This document shows positions 16,105-24,283 of a DNA stretch of 37,530 nt, in pieces. A model generated the notes under the pieces. That model worked only from the letters and a program-made list of their open reading frames with translations. It was not told where the DNA came from and did no database searches. Every line of letters begins with the position of its first letter. The first letter of the stretch is position 1. A program made the position numbers and the translations under genes. The stretch comes from Bacillaceae bacterium S4-13-56 (GTDB taxonomy: Bacteria; Bacillota; Bacilli; Bacillales; JAWJLM01), in contig JAWJLM010000046.1 of the NCBI GenBank assembly GCA_040191315.1, positions 1-37,530 of the forward strand. The letters are read 5' to 3'.

Positions 16105-16668
16105 CTATTCTTTAACCTTCGCAAATACACATGTGTCCCGTAAGCTTTCTCCTAATACGTCTATACTATCTTTTCGTAAGATTCCCTCTAAAGAGAACCC
16201 TAGTCTTTCGGGAATCGCCCTACTTCTCTTATTCAATGCATCACAACGAATTTCAACCCTTTTTGCCTTTAACTCACGAAAAGCAAAATCCGTTATACCT
16301 TGGACTGCTTCGGTCATAAAGCCTTTTCCACTATATCTACTGTCAATCCAATATCCGATCTCAAACTTCGGAACCTCCCAATCAATTCGATGAAGTCCAG
16401 AAGAAGCAATGAATTCTCCCGTTTCCTTGTGGAATACAAGCAAACGTAAATCCTCCCGCTTTAAAAATTTGAGATGAGCCTCTCTCATATTGATCTCTAC
16501 ATCTTTTACACTTTGATTTTTGATAGCAAATGGAAGCCAATACTTCAACTCATCTCTGGAAGCTTCTATGGCTTGATGAACAGTGGCGCCATCCCCCGGT
16601 TTTGGCATCCTTATCAATAATCTTTCGGTTTCAAACTGTTCTGGAAATTCAATTAAAATTGGATTCAT
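16105..16668 (-). CDS. RimJ/RimL-type GNAT acetyltransferase
   Basis: 187 residues with the RimJ/RimL pattern: FETERLLIRMPKPGDG at 12-27, a middle SSGLHRIDWEVPKFEIGYWID, the acetyl-CoA motif YSGKGFMTEAV, and the late ALNKRSRAIPERLGFSLEG. Members acetylate ribosomal-protein N-termini or small substrates; the substrate here is unknown. GGAAGGGGG lies ten bases before the ATG. It stands apart from its neighbours. Confidence 0.9.
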   Translation of the reverse strand: MNPILIEFPEQFETERLLIRMPKPGDGATVHQAIEASRDELKYWLPFAIKNQSVKDVEINMREAHLKFLKREDLRLLVFHKETGEFIASSGLHRIDWEVPKFEIGYWIDSRYSGKGFMTEAVQGITDFAFRELKAKRVEIRCDALNKRSRAIPERLGFSLEGILRKDSIDVLGESLRDTCVFAKVKE

Positions 16669-16873
16669 CAGGCTCAGGCCCCCTTCCTAAATTTTCATTA
16701 GTTTACCAAAGCCTAAATAAAAAAGAAATACTTTTTCAAAAAATCCTTCTACTCCAAAAGATGTAGACCTCCCTCCTTCACATTCATTAGGAAAGGATGC
16801 ATCCTCTCTCCGATTCAGCCAAAGGTCAACCTAGCTACAATAATATTAACAACAAAACGAAAGGTTGATTCTC

Positions 16874-16948
16874 ATGAATGAAAATAAAGTCATTATGATT
16901 ACAGGAGCTGATACTGTTAGAAAAGCTTGGCTTATCGCCAAGTCTTAA
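16874..16948 (+). pseudogene. short-chain dehydrogenase N-terminal stub
   Basis: 24 codons opening MNENKVIMITGADTVRKAWL, which resembles the N-terminal strand and the TGA of the SDR nucleotide motif, then a stop. AACGAAAGG lies before the ATG. The following 60 bases include a CTTGGC/GCCAAG hairpin and possible C-terminal scraps (VIADGVKKA). It is best read as a deleted SDR gene. The rest of 16669-17007 shows nothing I can support. Confidence 0.4.
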
Positions 16949-17007
16949 TGGCGAAAGCCTCAGTTTTACTTATACTATCAACCGACCAAAGTTATAGCTG
17001 ATGGTGT

Positions 17008-17035
17008 AAAAAAAGCTGACCTGATATCCAGGTCA
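17008..17035 (-). terminator. terminator of the arsenic operon
   Basis: TGACCTG (17017-17023), loop ATATC, CAGGTCA (17029-17035). On the minus strand GC and seven T follow. It lies 10 bases after the stop of the HesB-like gene, which shows that this gene is the last of the operon. Confidence 0.85.
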
Positions 17036-17044
17036 ACTCCTTCA

Positions 17045-17326
17045 TTAACAACAATCAGATATTCCGTTAAGAACAATTCCTTTTTGTCCGTCTCTTTCTT
17101 CTACATCCAATTCAATTCCTTCAGTCTGATCTTTCACCATTGAGTCAATGGCAACTTTTATTCCGTTAATTTCTTTAATTTCATCATTTCCCTGTGGCTC
17201 ATCCAGAGCCAACCCTAGTTTTGGACCTCCTCAGCCCATGCCTGCAAAATACAAGCGTAAACTAGAACCTTCTTCTTGTTGCATAATCTCGAGTATAAAA
17301 TCTTTTGCATTATTTGTGATATTCAA
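17045..17326 (-). CDS. HesB-like protein with an in-frame TGA: candidate selenoprotein
   Basis: The frame from TTG (17326), behind GGAAAGGAG at nine bases, to TAA (17045-17047) is 93 codons with one TGA, codon 32 (17231-17233). The product reads LRLYFAGMG-U-GGPKLGLALDEPQ around it. HesB/IscA-like proteins of this type have Cys at this place (GMGCGGPKLGLALDEP), so TGA replaces the conserved Cys. It ends SDCC. The frame is intact on both sides, and a SECIS-like hairpin starts 19 bases after the TGA. It is the last gene of the ars operon, 19 bases after arsD. Sec-containing HesB-like proteins are an established bacterial family; a nonsense mutation is the alternative. Its function in arsenic handling is unknown. 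Confidence 0.7.
17195..17211 (-). promoter_or_regulatory. candidate bacterial SECIS hairpin
   Basis: On the minus strand TGGCTC and GAGCCA form a perfect 6-bp stem with a five-base loop TGGAT. The loop begins 25 bases after the TGA and has G as its second base. This fits the usual bacterial SECIS rule (short stem, small loop with an early G, loop about 16-37 bases after UGA). Confidence 0.55.
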
Positions 17327-17345
17327 GATGATGATCTCCTTTCCT

Positions 17346-17696
17346 TTATAACAGGGTTTTGCCCTTCACTTTGTCTCGGACTAGCCTTGCCTTTTGAATG
17401 CCTGTCCACTGTGCAAGTTCTTCATTAGAGGGGTAGGCCCCCACTTTTTCCAGTTTTTTATCTACAAGTACCGCTGGTAGAGCTTCTATTCCTTTTTCCT
17501 CTAGCAACTTCTGTATCTCTGATGATTCCACGAAGTGCTGAGGTTCATTACCTAAGTTATAACGTTTAATTTCAATTCCCTCTTTTTCGAGGATAAATAT
17601 TGCATTTGCAATCCGCGTTAACTCTGGGTCAACATTAGGGCCACATACTCCTGTCGGACAACATAAAGCAGGGTCAAAAATTTCAATTTTACTCAT
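17346..17696 (-). CDS. arsD: arsenite metallochaperone ArsD
   Basis: A 116-residue protein that hands As(III) to the ArsA ATPase. The arsenite-binding cysteines of ArsD are at Cys12, Cys13 and Cys18 (FDPALCCPTGVCGP), as in the plasmid R773 protein. The thioredoxin-like fold is suggested by EALPAVLVDKKLEKVGAYPS. Its stop is 19 bases before the HesB-like gene; its ATG nearly touches the stop of arsC (17699). AATAAAT precedes the start and the RBS (GGGGGAATAAAT) lies in the end of arsC. Presence together with arsA argues for a full ArsA-Acr3 pump. Confidence 0.93.
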   Translation of the reverse strand: MSKIEIFDPALCCPTGVCGPNVDPELTRIANAIFILEKEGIEIKRYNLGNEPQHFVESSEIQKLLEEKGIEALPAVLVDKKLEKVGAYPSNEELAQWTGIQKARLVRDKVKGKTLL

Positions 17697-17698
17697 AT

Positions 17699-18118
17699 TT
17701 ATTCCCCCGTTTCAGCAAATTGTTCCATTCGGTCCCTAATTTGATCTCGAACTCGCTGAAATACAGCCCATTTTTCTTCCTCTGTTCCTTGTGCCTTAGC
17801 TGGGTCGTCAAATCCCCAATGATCTCTTTTTACATGAGGAGGAGTAACTGGACATTTGTCTGCAGCATCTCCACATAGAGTAACCACTAAGTCCGCAGAG
17901 TTCAAAATATTTGTATCAATGATATCTGATGTTTGTTCAGAAATATCAATGCCTACTTCTTTCATGGCCTTTACAGCATTGGGATTAAGACCGTGTGCTT
18001 CTATTCCAGCACTTTTTACATCCCAGGTATCTCCTAATATTTTTTTAGCCCATCCTTCTGCCATTTGACTTCTACATGAATTACCAGTACACAAAAAATA
18101 AATTACTTTTTTCTCCAT
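17699..18118 (-). CDS. arsC: arsenate reductase, thioredoxin-coupled type
   Basis: A 139-residue low-molecular-weight phosphatase-fold enzyme that reduces As(V) to As(III) for export. The catalytic Cys10 is in the P-loop [11 protein letters not shown] (CX5R), and the redox pair Cys82 and Cys89 ([12 protein letters not shown]) matches the pI258/B. subtilis ArsC triad exactly. The ATG at 18118 has AAAGGAG ten bases upstream; the longer frame overlaps arsR and is rejected. It lies 16 bases after arsR. Confidence 0.95.
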   Translation of the reverse strand: MEKKVIYFLCTGNSCRSQMAEGWAKKILGDTWDVKSAGIEAHGLNPNAVKAMKEVGIDISEQTSDIIDTNILNSADLVVTLCGDAADKCPVTPPHVKRDHWGFDDPAKAQGTEEEKWAVFQRVRDQIRDRMEQFAETGE

Positions 18119-18134
18119 TGATCTAATCTCCTTT

Positions 18135-18485
18135 TCATGACTTGCAGCAAACTCGTAAACCACTTTGCTCAAGCTCTTTAATTTTTTCACGTTGTTCAGG
18201 AAAATGGGTCATGATACTTTTTATTAATGGGTAAATTTCCGTATCAGTATTTACCCGGTAAAAAATCCACTGACCTTGTCGTCTCTCTTTTACAACATCA
18301 GCATTTTTTAGCTTAGCCATATGCTGACTGATGGATGGTTGACTCATTTTCAATATTTCCACTAACTCACATACACAACATTCATCATGCATTAAAAGAG
18401 AAACAATATTTAATCTCGTTTTATCACCTAAAAGCTTTAATAACCTTGCTCCTTGCTCGACGTTCATTTGGTTTATTGTCTCCAA
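18135..18485 (-). CDS. arsR: ArsR/SmtB-family arsenic-responsive repressor
   Basis: A 116-residue winged-helix repressor. The metal-sensing [12 protein letters not shown] motif (ELCVCDL type) near residue 34-44 lies in the helix before the recognition helix [20 protein letters not shown] second cysteine pair is near the C-terminus (VCCKS). The TTG at 18485 has GGGGG upstream; the ATG at 18467 behind TTGGAG is an alternative. It lies in the middle of the operon, after arsA, and probably controls the promoter at 21410-21438 before acr3. Confidence 0.93.
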   Translation of the reverse strand: METINQMNVEQGARLLKLLGDKTRLNIVSLLMHDECCVCELVEILKMSQPSISQHMAKLKNADVVKERRQGQWIFYRVNTDTEIYPLIKSIMTHFPEQREKIKELEQSGLRVCCKS

Positions 18486-18497
18486 CCCATATCCCCC

Positions 18498-20267
18498 CTA
18501 TTGAACCCCTAATTTTAATAATTGCTCTATTCCAACAACATCTTCTGACTGCCAAGGAACAATGATTGTATTCGAAGCTAGCTTTTCCCGAACCATCTGA
18601 ATCCATTGAATTTCAGAAGAAGCTCTTCCTTGAAGGATGGGGTCTGTCGTTTGGGTAGCTAAGAAGCTTTGATTAATAATCCACCAACTAGGTTCAATCT
18701 CTGCTCTACGTAAATCCTCTTGAAGTCTTCTAGCCTCATGGACAGGCGTTGCTTCTGGTAAAGTTACAATGGCAACAAAAGTTTGTTTAGGATCACGCAA
18801 CCTCGGAATGAGGGCTTGGGCAGACTCCGGGATACTTCCTGTAGTTCGTTGCACTTCTCTATGGTAGGTTTCAGCAGAATCTAAAAGCAAAAGAGTATGT
18901 CCCGTTGGTGCTGTATCAATAATTACAAAAGCTGCTTCTTCCACTCGATGAACAACTTCAGCAAAAGCTTGGAAAACAGCAATCTCTTCCGTACAAGGAG
19001 ATTCTAAATCCTCTTTCACATAAGCTATTTCTTCTTCTGTAAGTTCCTCATCTAATTGAGAAAGAACTTTTTGTTTATAGTCAGCTACTACCTGTTTGGG
19101 ATCAATTCTGCTTACAGTTAACGTATCCAGGTTTACCTCTTGGTTCAGAACATGAGTTAAATGTGCAGCTGGATCCGTCGTTGTAAGGTGAACTCGGTGA
19201 CCTTTTTCTGCCAATCCAACGGCTACAGCAGCAGCAATGGTTGTTTTTCCAACCCCTCCCTTTCCCATAGTCATAAATACACCGCGGTCCTTTAGACTAA
19301 GCTGATCTATAACAGCTTTAATCGATGGAATGCTTTCGGGAAGTTTTGTATTTATGCTTTGAGAAGGATTACTAATCGTTTCATTAAAAAATTTGTTCAA
19401 CGCCTCGATACCCGTTAAATTATAGGGTACCAGTGGCAAATAGTAGGTTTTAGTGTTTGTAAAAAGATCATAAATTCCGTTAAGTGCATCCGTTTGCTTA
19501 TCCTCAATCTGAATAGCAATAGGGTCATCTGACTTTCTTTCAAACAAACCATTTATCACTAATGACTGGTTTTTTATTCCAACTTCTTTTAATTCACTCG
19601 ATGCTCTTTTTGCCTCTGCTAAAGATGAGTGATCCGGTCTGGCAACAAGAACAAGTAATGTTTCCATTGGGTTAGCTAATGCCTGAACCGTTTTTTCATA
19701 TAATGCTTTTTTCTGATCTAAACCAGCTAACGGTCCTAAACAAGATGCACCATGTGTGCTTTCCTTTAAAAAGGAGTCCCATGCTGTTGGGAGTTGTAAT
19801 AATCTTAATGTATGTCCAGTGGGTGCTGTATCAAAAATAATGTGGTCAAAATCCTGTGTTAACTCCTCATCCACGAGAAGTTGGGTGAATTCATCAAACG
19901 CAGCAATTTCTACGGTACAAGCTCCTGAAAGCTGTTCCTCCATATTTTGTATAGCTGCTTGTGGTAATTTCCCACGATAAGGTCCTATCAGCTTCTCCCG
20001 ATACTCACTGGCAGCCTCTTCGGGATCCAAATTTGCTGCATATAATCCTGGTACAGATTCAATTTGGGTAGGATGATTATGAAGTTCTACTTCAAATACA
20101 TCCTGTAAATTTGAAGCTGGATCCGTACTAACGATTAATACTCGTTTTCCCACATTGGCTAAAGCAACTGCTGTCGCGCAAGCAGTTGATGTTTTTCCAA
20201 CCCCGCCCTTCCCTGTAAAAAACAAATGACGAGTATTTGTAATCATCTCTGGTTTTAACCGTTCCAT
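18498..20267 (-). CDS. arsA: arsenite-translocating ATPase ArsA (two-domain)
   Basis: 589 residues in two homologous halves. Walker A motifs are GKGGVGKTST at residues 19-28 and GKGGVGKTTI near 327; DTAPTGHTLxLL follows in both halves. The allosteric arsenite cysteines are visible: GACTVEIAAF (Cys117), THGASCLGP (Cys176) and SPCTEEIAVF in the second half. It powers As(III) extrusion through the membrane carrier. The ATG at 20267 behind TGGAGG is used instead of the longer frame. It starts about 50 bases after acr3 and its stop lies just before arsR. The CadA-like or Get3-like fold family is excluded by the cysteine set. Confidence 0.95.
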   Translation of the reverse strand: MERLKPEMITNTRHLFFTGKGGVGKTSTACATAVALANVGKRVLIVSTDPASNLQDVFEVELHNHPTQIESVPGLYAANLDPEEAASEYREKLIGPYRGKLPQAAIQNMEEQLSGACTVEIAAFDEFTQLLVDEELTQDFDHIIFDTAPTGHTLRLLQLPTAWDSFLKESTHGASCLGPLAGLDQKKALYEKTVQALANPMETLLVLVARPDHSSLAEAKRASSELKEVGIKNQSLVINGLFERKSDDPIAIQIEDKQTDALNGIYDLFTNTKTYYLPLVPYNLTGIEALNKFFNETISNPSQSINTKLPESIPSIKAVIDQLSLKDRGVFMTMGKGGVGKTTIAAAVAVGLAEKGHRVHLTTTDPAAHLTHVLNQEVNLDTLTVSRIDPKQVVADYKQKVLSQLDEELTEEEIAYVKEDLESPCTEEIAVFQAFAEVVHRVEEAAFVIIDTAPTGHTLLLLDSAETYHREVQRTTGSIPESAQALIPRLRDPKQTFVAIVTLPEATPVHEARRLQEDLRRAEIEPSWWIINQSFLATQTTDPILQGRASSEIQWIQMVREKLASNTIIVPWQSEDVVGIEQLLKLGVQ

Positions 20268-20319
20268 ATTGATTCCTCCAGATATCTTATTTCGAGGATA
20301 CAACAGATATACCCTCTTA

Positions 20320-21369
20320 TTAATTTTTAACTAATTCACTTTCAGGAAACCAATGCCTTGTGTTATTTGCAATTTTGACAAGTAAAAGCATTAAAGGAAC
20401 TTCCACAAGGACACCCACAACAGTAGCCAATGTCGCCCCTGAATTAAGACCAAACAAAGCAATAGCTACAGCTACAGCTAGTTCAAAAAAGTTACTTGTT
20501 CCAATCATAGCAGCAGGAGCTGCCACACTATGCTCAATTTTCCATACCTTCGCCCAAAAATAAGCTATTACAAAAATAAATAATGTTTGAATGATTAATG
20601 GAATTGCAATAAGTCCAATATGAATAGGGTTTTCTAAAATAACATCTCCTTGAAAAGAAAAGATCAAGATTAACGTTAAAAGAAGTCCAATGATCGTAAA
20701 TCTGCTAGCTTGCTTTAAATAAGTATTTTCAAACCAATCTTTACCTCTCTTACTGATCAACCATACACGTGAGATGTAGCCTGCCAATAGTGGAATTACG
20801 ATAAAGAGAAAGACGGAAAGCAGGATCGTATCTAGTGGGACAATTACTTCATTAATTCGTAATAAGAGCATCACAATAGGTCCATAAGCAAAAATCATGA
20901 TTAGATCATTTACTGATACTTGAACTAGAGTATAAGCAGCGTTGCCCTTTGTTAAAAGGCTCCAAACAAAAACCATAGCTGTACAAGGGGCTGCCCCTAG
21001 CAGAACCGCTCCGGCAATATATTCAGTTGCCATGGCACTTGGTAGGAACGATTGGTATACCACTCTAAAAAAGAACCAAGCAAAGAAAAACATAGTAAAA
21101 GGCTTAATCAGCCAGTTGACAACAAGTGTAATAATGAGTCCCTTTGGTTTCTTTCCGGCATCCATAATACTTGAAAAGTCTATCTTAGCCATCATAGGGT
21201 AAATCATAAACCAAATTAAAATGGCCACAGGGATAGAAACTGATGCATATTCAAAACGGCTTAATACATCGGGGATGATAGGAAGAAACTGACCAACTAA
21301 GATGCCAATCACAATACAAAGAGCAACCCAAACCGTTAAATATTTTTCAAAAAAACTAATTCCGTTCAT
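20320..21369 (-). CDS. acr3: arsenite efflux permease Acr3
   Basis: A 349-residue membrane carrier with ten segments, of the ACR3 (bile-acid transporter-related) family. The essential conserved Cys129 is in GAAPCTAMVFVWS, and the GTSNFFELAVAVAIALFG motif in segment 9 is typical. It exports As(III), with ArsA as motor when present. Starts at ATG with GAGGT eight bases before. It is the first gene of the ars operon, directly behind the operator-promoter. Confidence 0.95.
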   Translation of the reverse strand: MNGISFFEKYLTVWVALCIVIGILVGQFLPIIPDVLSRFEYASVSIPVAILIWFMIYPMMAKIDFSSIMDAGKKPKGLIITLVVNWLIKPFTMFFFAWFFFRVVYQSFLPSAMATEYIAGAVLLGAAPCTAMVFVWSLLTKGNAAYTLVQVSVNDLIMIFAYGPIVMLLLRINEVIVPLDTILLSVFLFIVIPLLAGYISRVWLISKRGKDWFENTYLKQASRFTIIGLLLTLILIFSFQGDVILENPIHIGLIAIPLIIQTLFIFVIAYFWAKVWKIEHSVAAPAAMIGTSNFFELAVAVAIALFGLNSGATLATVVGVLVEVPLMLLLVKIANNTRHWFPESELVKN

Positions 21370-21409
21370 GATACTCGACCTCTCTCAATCAAATATTTAT
21401 TACAAACTC

Positions 21410-21438
21410 ATTATATAATCATCTGCTTATATAATCAA
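21410..21438 (-). promoter_or_regulatory. promoter and probable ArsR operator of the ars operon
   Basis: On the minus strand, -35 TTGATT (21433-21438), 17-base spacer, -10 TATAAT (21410-21415). The promoter is made of two direct repeats TGATTATATAA (21427-21437 and 21411-21421) spaced 16 bp apart, a plausible site for a dimeric ArsR. An unrelated 9-bp inverted repeat AATAGGAGT/ACTCCTATT lies upstream (about 21526-21570). Confidence 0.7.
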
Positions 21439-21631
21439 TCATTTATATTTATTGCAACAAAAAAAAGAAGCAACCCAAACTTAACGGGGTCAGCTCTAGG
21501 AGAGAAAACAGTAAATAATATACCAAATAGGAGTACAAATCGAATAGCGTTTCGCACTCCTATTTTTATTGAAATAACAACATTTATTTCCTATTAACAC
21601 CTAACTTAACATAAGAAATCGCAACCTATTT

Positions 21632-22717
21632 AGGGTCTGCTCAATAAATATAAAATCCACTATTTACAAGGGTTTTCAACACATTTTGTCGAATATAAGT
21701 GTAAGGATTTCTTTAAAATGTATTAAATAACCCTTGCACTTGGAGGTATTATTTCATGTATAAAATGACTGAAAACCAATTAATTCTACCAGATGATTCT
21801 TTCTTGCCGTTTAGAGGAAAGTTAAATATAAATAACCGTTGGGTTACTTTGGCTAACCTCATTCCTTGGCGGAAAGTTGAAGAGGAATATGCCAAAACTA
21901 TAAAGCAATCATCCCGCGGCCAACTGGCTCTTAATGTACGCGTCGCGCTTGGTGCGCTATACATACAACAACGAAAGGGTACCAGTGATCGAGAAACAGT
22001 GGAGGAAATTATGGAGAACCCATATCTTCAATACTTCTTAGGTTTTCCCGAATTTCGGGAAGAGGTACCCTTTGATCCATCCATGATGACCCATTTTCGT
22101 AAGCGTCTGGGTGCTGATATCATCAAGAAAGTTAACGAGTAGGATCGTTGGATGAAATGGTTAGAGAAAGCCGAAAATTGTCAGCATATCACAGCCACAC
22201 GTACGTCCCATTGTACGTGGCAAGGCAAAGGCTGGTACAGAATTTCCATCAGTCTTGTTAATGGCTATACCCTAGTGGAGAAGCTAGATTGGGATAATTA
22301 CAATGAAGGCATCACATTACAAGAATCGGCCGAGAATTTCAAAAGACGTTTCGGACACTATCCAGAAGCCATATTGGCTGATCAAATCTATCGCAATCGT
22401 GAAAATCGGGAATTTTGCGCAAAAAAGGGAATCCGCCTTAGTGGCCCCGCTCTTGGTCGCCCAACAAAGGCAAATGCAAAACAATTAAAACAACTGGCCA
22501 AACAGGATGCATCGGAACGCAACTCAGTGGAAGGGAAATTTGGAGAAGGTAAACGTCGCTATGGAATGGGGCTTATTTCAACAAACAAGTTAAACAGTAA
22601 TTTCCCTACAATTACTGGTTATGAACCTGGAGCATAAGCTACGCCTTCTTTTTATTATTTTTTCAATTGTTGTGTAGAAATTAAATGGGCTGTTTAGTGA
22701 ATCGTTCAGCAGACCCT
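21632..22717 (+). mobile_element. shortened IS5/IS1182-type insertion sequence
   Basis: About 1.09 kb bounded by an inverted repeat GGGTCTGCTCAA / GGGTCTGCTGAA (rest reversed at 22706-22717), one mismatch in 12. The flanks both read TATTTA (21627-21632 region and 22717-22722), so a 4-6 bp target duplication (ATTT or TATTTA) is likely. A full element of this type should be about 1.6 kb, so it has lost its centre and cannot move on its own. Confidence 0.75.
21756..22637 (+). pseudogene. transposase of the IS5/IS1182 group, internally deleted
   Basis: The first 128 codons (MYKMTENQLILPDDSFLPFRG ... ENPYLQYFLGFPEF) are the DUF772-type N-terminal domain. An in-frame TAG follows at 22140. The frame resumes (same phase) with NGYTLVEKLDWDNYNEG, FGHYPEAILADQIYRNRENR (second catalytic Asp) and RNSVEGKFGEGKRRYGMG (catalytic Glu). 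The first catalytic Asp region is missing, so about 100-150 residues were deleted. A third, frameshifted scrap (YFLVMNLEHKLRLLF) follows. The gene is inactive. Confidence 0.8.
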
Positions 22718-22976
22718 ATTTAGCAAAGAAACATAGATTTATGTACAACGTGAAATTTGCGTGTTAAAACGCTTGTTAAAAACAATGTTATTTTAACTGT
22801 AATATGTGCTACTAATAATGATTTGTTCTATTTTTGAGAAAAGTTTTCTGGTATTATATGTTAAAATATAGATAGAAGAACAGCACAGGCTTGTTCAACT
22901 AACAGGCAGAATAATTTAAGAATCCATATCGGGCATACTAACCTTTAATGATTTTTTCTGATTGGAGATGTAGGTT

Positions 22977-23390
22977 ATGATTACAATTGCTAATGCTGAA
23001 AGCCACCTCAAAAATAGAACTGGTGAAATCACAAATGATGTTCAAAAAATATGGGAAGAGTTTAAGTCATTTGCAAAAGAAACTGTTGTAGGTGAAGAAG
23101 AAAAAGCCATATTATTTCAGTGTGGGGTGTATGACTTCACAGGTGAAAAACTATTTTATTATGATTTTGTTAGACAATTCACTGATGGAAATGGTGATAT
23201 TCAACAATTACATTGTGAATTCGTTTTTGAACCGATTAAGGAGTTAAAGAAATTAGAAGCATCTGAATGGTATTTTGACACAGATGGTGATATAGATGAC
23301 TTTTTTAATGAAATAGAAAATCTTGATGAATTCAAAGTTCCAATGAACCATACTCCACTTAGATTTAATTTATATCAAGAAGAGGCTTAA
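22977..23390 (+). CDS. hypothetical acidic protein
   Basis: A 137-residue soluble protein rich in Asp and Glu (pI low), starting MITIANAESHLKNRTG with GGAGATGTAGGTT before it. Segments such as FQCGVYDFTGEKLFYYDFVRQF suggest an alpha/beta fold, and the tail has DGDIDDFFNEIENLDEF. It stands between the IS remnant and the two-gene unit at 23513, in an accessory patch. Acidic proteins of this size and setting are often immunity proteins, but I see no partner toxin, so this is only a thought. The gap 22718-22976 shows a possible -10 (TAAAAT near 22863) and nothing else. Confidence 0.6.
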   Translation: MITIANAESHLKNRTGEITNDVQKIWEEFKSFAKETVVGEEEKAILFQCGVYDFTGEKLFYYDFVRQFTDGNGDIQQLHCEFVFEPIKELKKLEASEWYFDTDGDIDDFFNEIENLDEFKVPMNHTPLRFNLYQEEA

Positions 23391-23512
23391 CATCTTTCAC
23401 TAACGGGTGCATTAGCACAATAACGACACTTCAATCTAGGTGTTATAAAACATGATAGTTAGAAATATCGGTGATATAATATTGGTAAAGAGTAAAAGGG
23501 GTGGAGCATGTT

Positions 23513-23761
23513 ATGAAGTGGTCAGAAGTTAGGAGTATGTACCCAAACCAATATGTTAAAATTAACATCCTTGACTTTTACCTAGAAGATGATAAAAAGA
23601 TTGTAACTGATGTTGCGTTAATTAATGTAATTGAAGATCCTAAATTAGCTACTAAAGAGTTACTCAAATCTAAGGGTGATACTATTGTTTATCATACAGG
23701 TGCTGAAGAAATAGTAATCGAGATGAGAAGAGCAATAGGTTTAAGAGGTATGCGATTATGA
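23513..23761 (+). CDS. small hypothetical protein coupled to the aspartyl-protease-like gene
   Basis: 82 residues (MKWSEVRSMYPNQYVKINIL ... RAIGLRGMRL), soluble, mixed alpha/beta. The ATG at 23513 has GGGGTGGAGC upstream. Its stop overlaps the ATG of the next gene (ATGA, 23758-23761), so the two are translated together. The sequence (WSEVRxxYPNQxVxI ... DPKxATKELLKSKGDTIVYHTG) looks conserved in bacilli in this pair, from memory; function unknown. Confidence 0.75.
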   Translation: MKWSEVRSMYPNQYVKINILDFYLEDDKKIVTDVALINVIEDPKLATKELLKSKGDTIVYHTGAEEIVIEMRRAIGLRGMRL

Positions 23762-24135
23762 AGTTAGACTTTGTGAGTCATCTACTAGAAGTTGAAATGA
23801 AGATTTCTTACAAAGGACAAAGAAAAACAATTGATAAACTTGTAATTGATACAGGTGCAGCTCATACTCTTATTTCATCTGATATTGTTGACGAGATAGG
23901 CATATACTTTGAGAATGGGGATCCTCTTGTAAGTTCTTATGGAATTGGCGGTGAAGAGTATTCTTTCCGAAAAACAGTTGATTTCATTAAGCTGGATAAT
24001 TATGAAATTCCTGATATGAAGTTAGATTTTGGGAATATATCTGATTGGGGAATCAATGGTCTAATAGGACTCGATATATTAATGAATGGACAGTTCATTA
24101 TTGATTTAGGAAAATTAGAATTACTCCAAAATTAA
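23758..24135 (+). CDS. retropepsin-like aspartyl protease family protein
   Basis: 125 residues with one aspartyl-protease half: KLVIDTGAAHTLISSDIVDEIG holds the DTGA catalytic triad (Asp near residue 31), flanked by hydrophobic strands, and the late GINGLIGLDIL matches the second hydrophobic-hydrophobic-Gly element. The length fits a dimeric single-domain retropepsin. No membrane segment or signal peptide is visible, so it is cytoplasmic. It overlaps the upstream small gene by four bases and a strong terminator follows at 24244. The substrate is unknown; the partner gene may be a regulator or a substrate. Confidence 0.8.
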   Translation: MKLDFVSHLLEVEMKISYKGQRKTIDKLVIDTGAAHTLISSDIVDEIGIYFENGDPLVSSYGIGGEEYSFRKTVDFIKLDNYEIPDMKLDFGNISDWGINGLIGLDILMNGQFIIDLGKLELLQN

Positions 24136-24243
24136 TATTGCGGATCTATTGAAGCAACAACTGTTCTTCTCTAATCGAAATCCAATAGATGCGATTCAAA
24201 TTTTCACGGTGCTAGGAATCATAAAAATATATAAGCCAATATA

Positions 24244-24283
24244 CATCATAGCTTGGGATTAATGCTATGATGTTATTTTTTAA
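24244..24283 (+). terminator. terminator of the retropepsin unit, at the intron insertion site
   Basis: A perfect 9-bp stem CATCATAGC (24244-24252) with GCTATGATG (24264-24272), followed by TTATTTTTT. The group II intron begins within a few tens of bases after it. Confidence 0.85.

Noticed and set aside
17231-17233. TGA in the HesB-like gene as ordinary pseudogene mutation
   Set aside because: Not excluded, but less likely: one change only, at the exact catalytic Cys position, with a fitting hairpin and an intact operon. Many other genes in the window show what real decay looks like here (several lesions each).
17148-17351. 67-residue plus-strand ORF across the HesB-like gene
   Set aside because: It is antisense to the ars operon, without RBS; it is open only because the real gene's codons allow it.
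21526-21572. inverted repeat AATAGGAGT/ACTCCTATT as a terminator
   Set aside because: There is a 27-base loop and no gene upstream on the plus strand that would need it; on the minus strand there is no U-tract.
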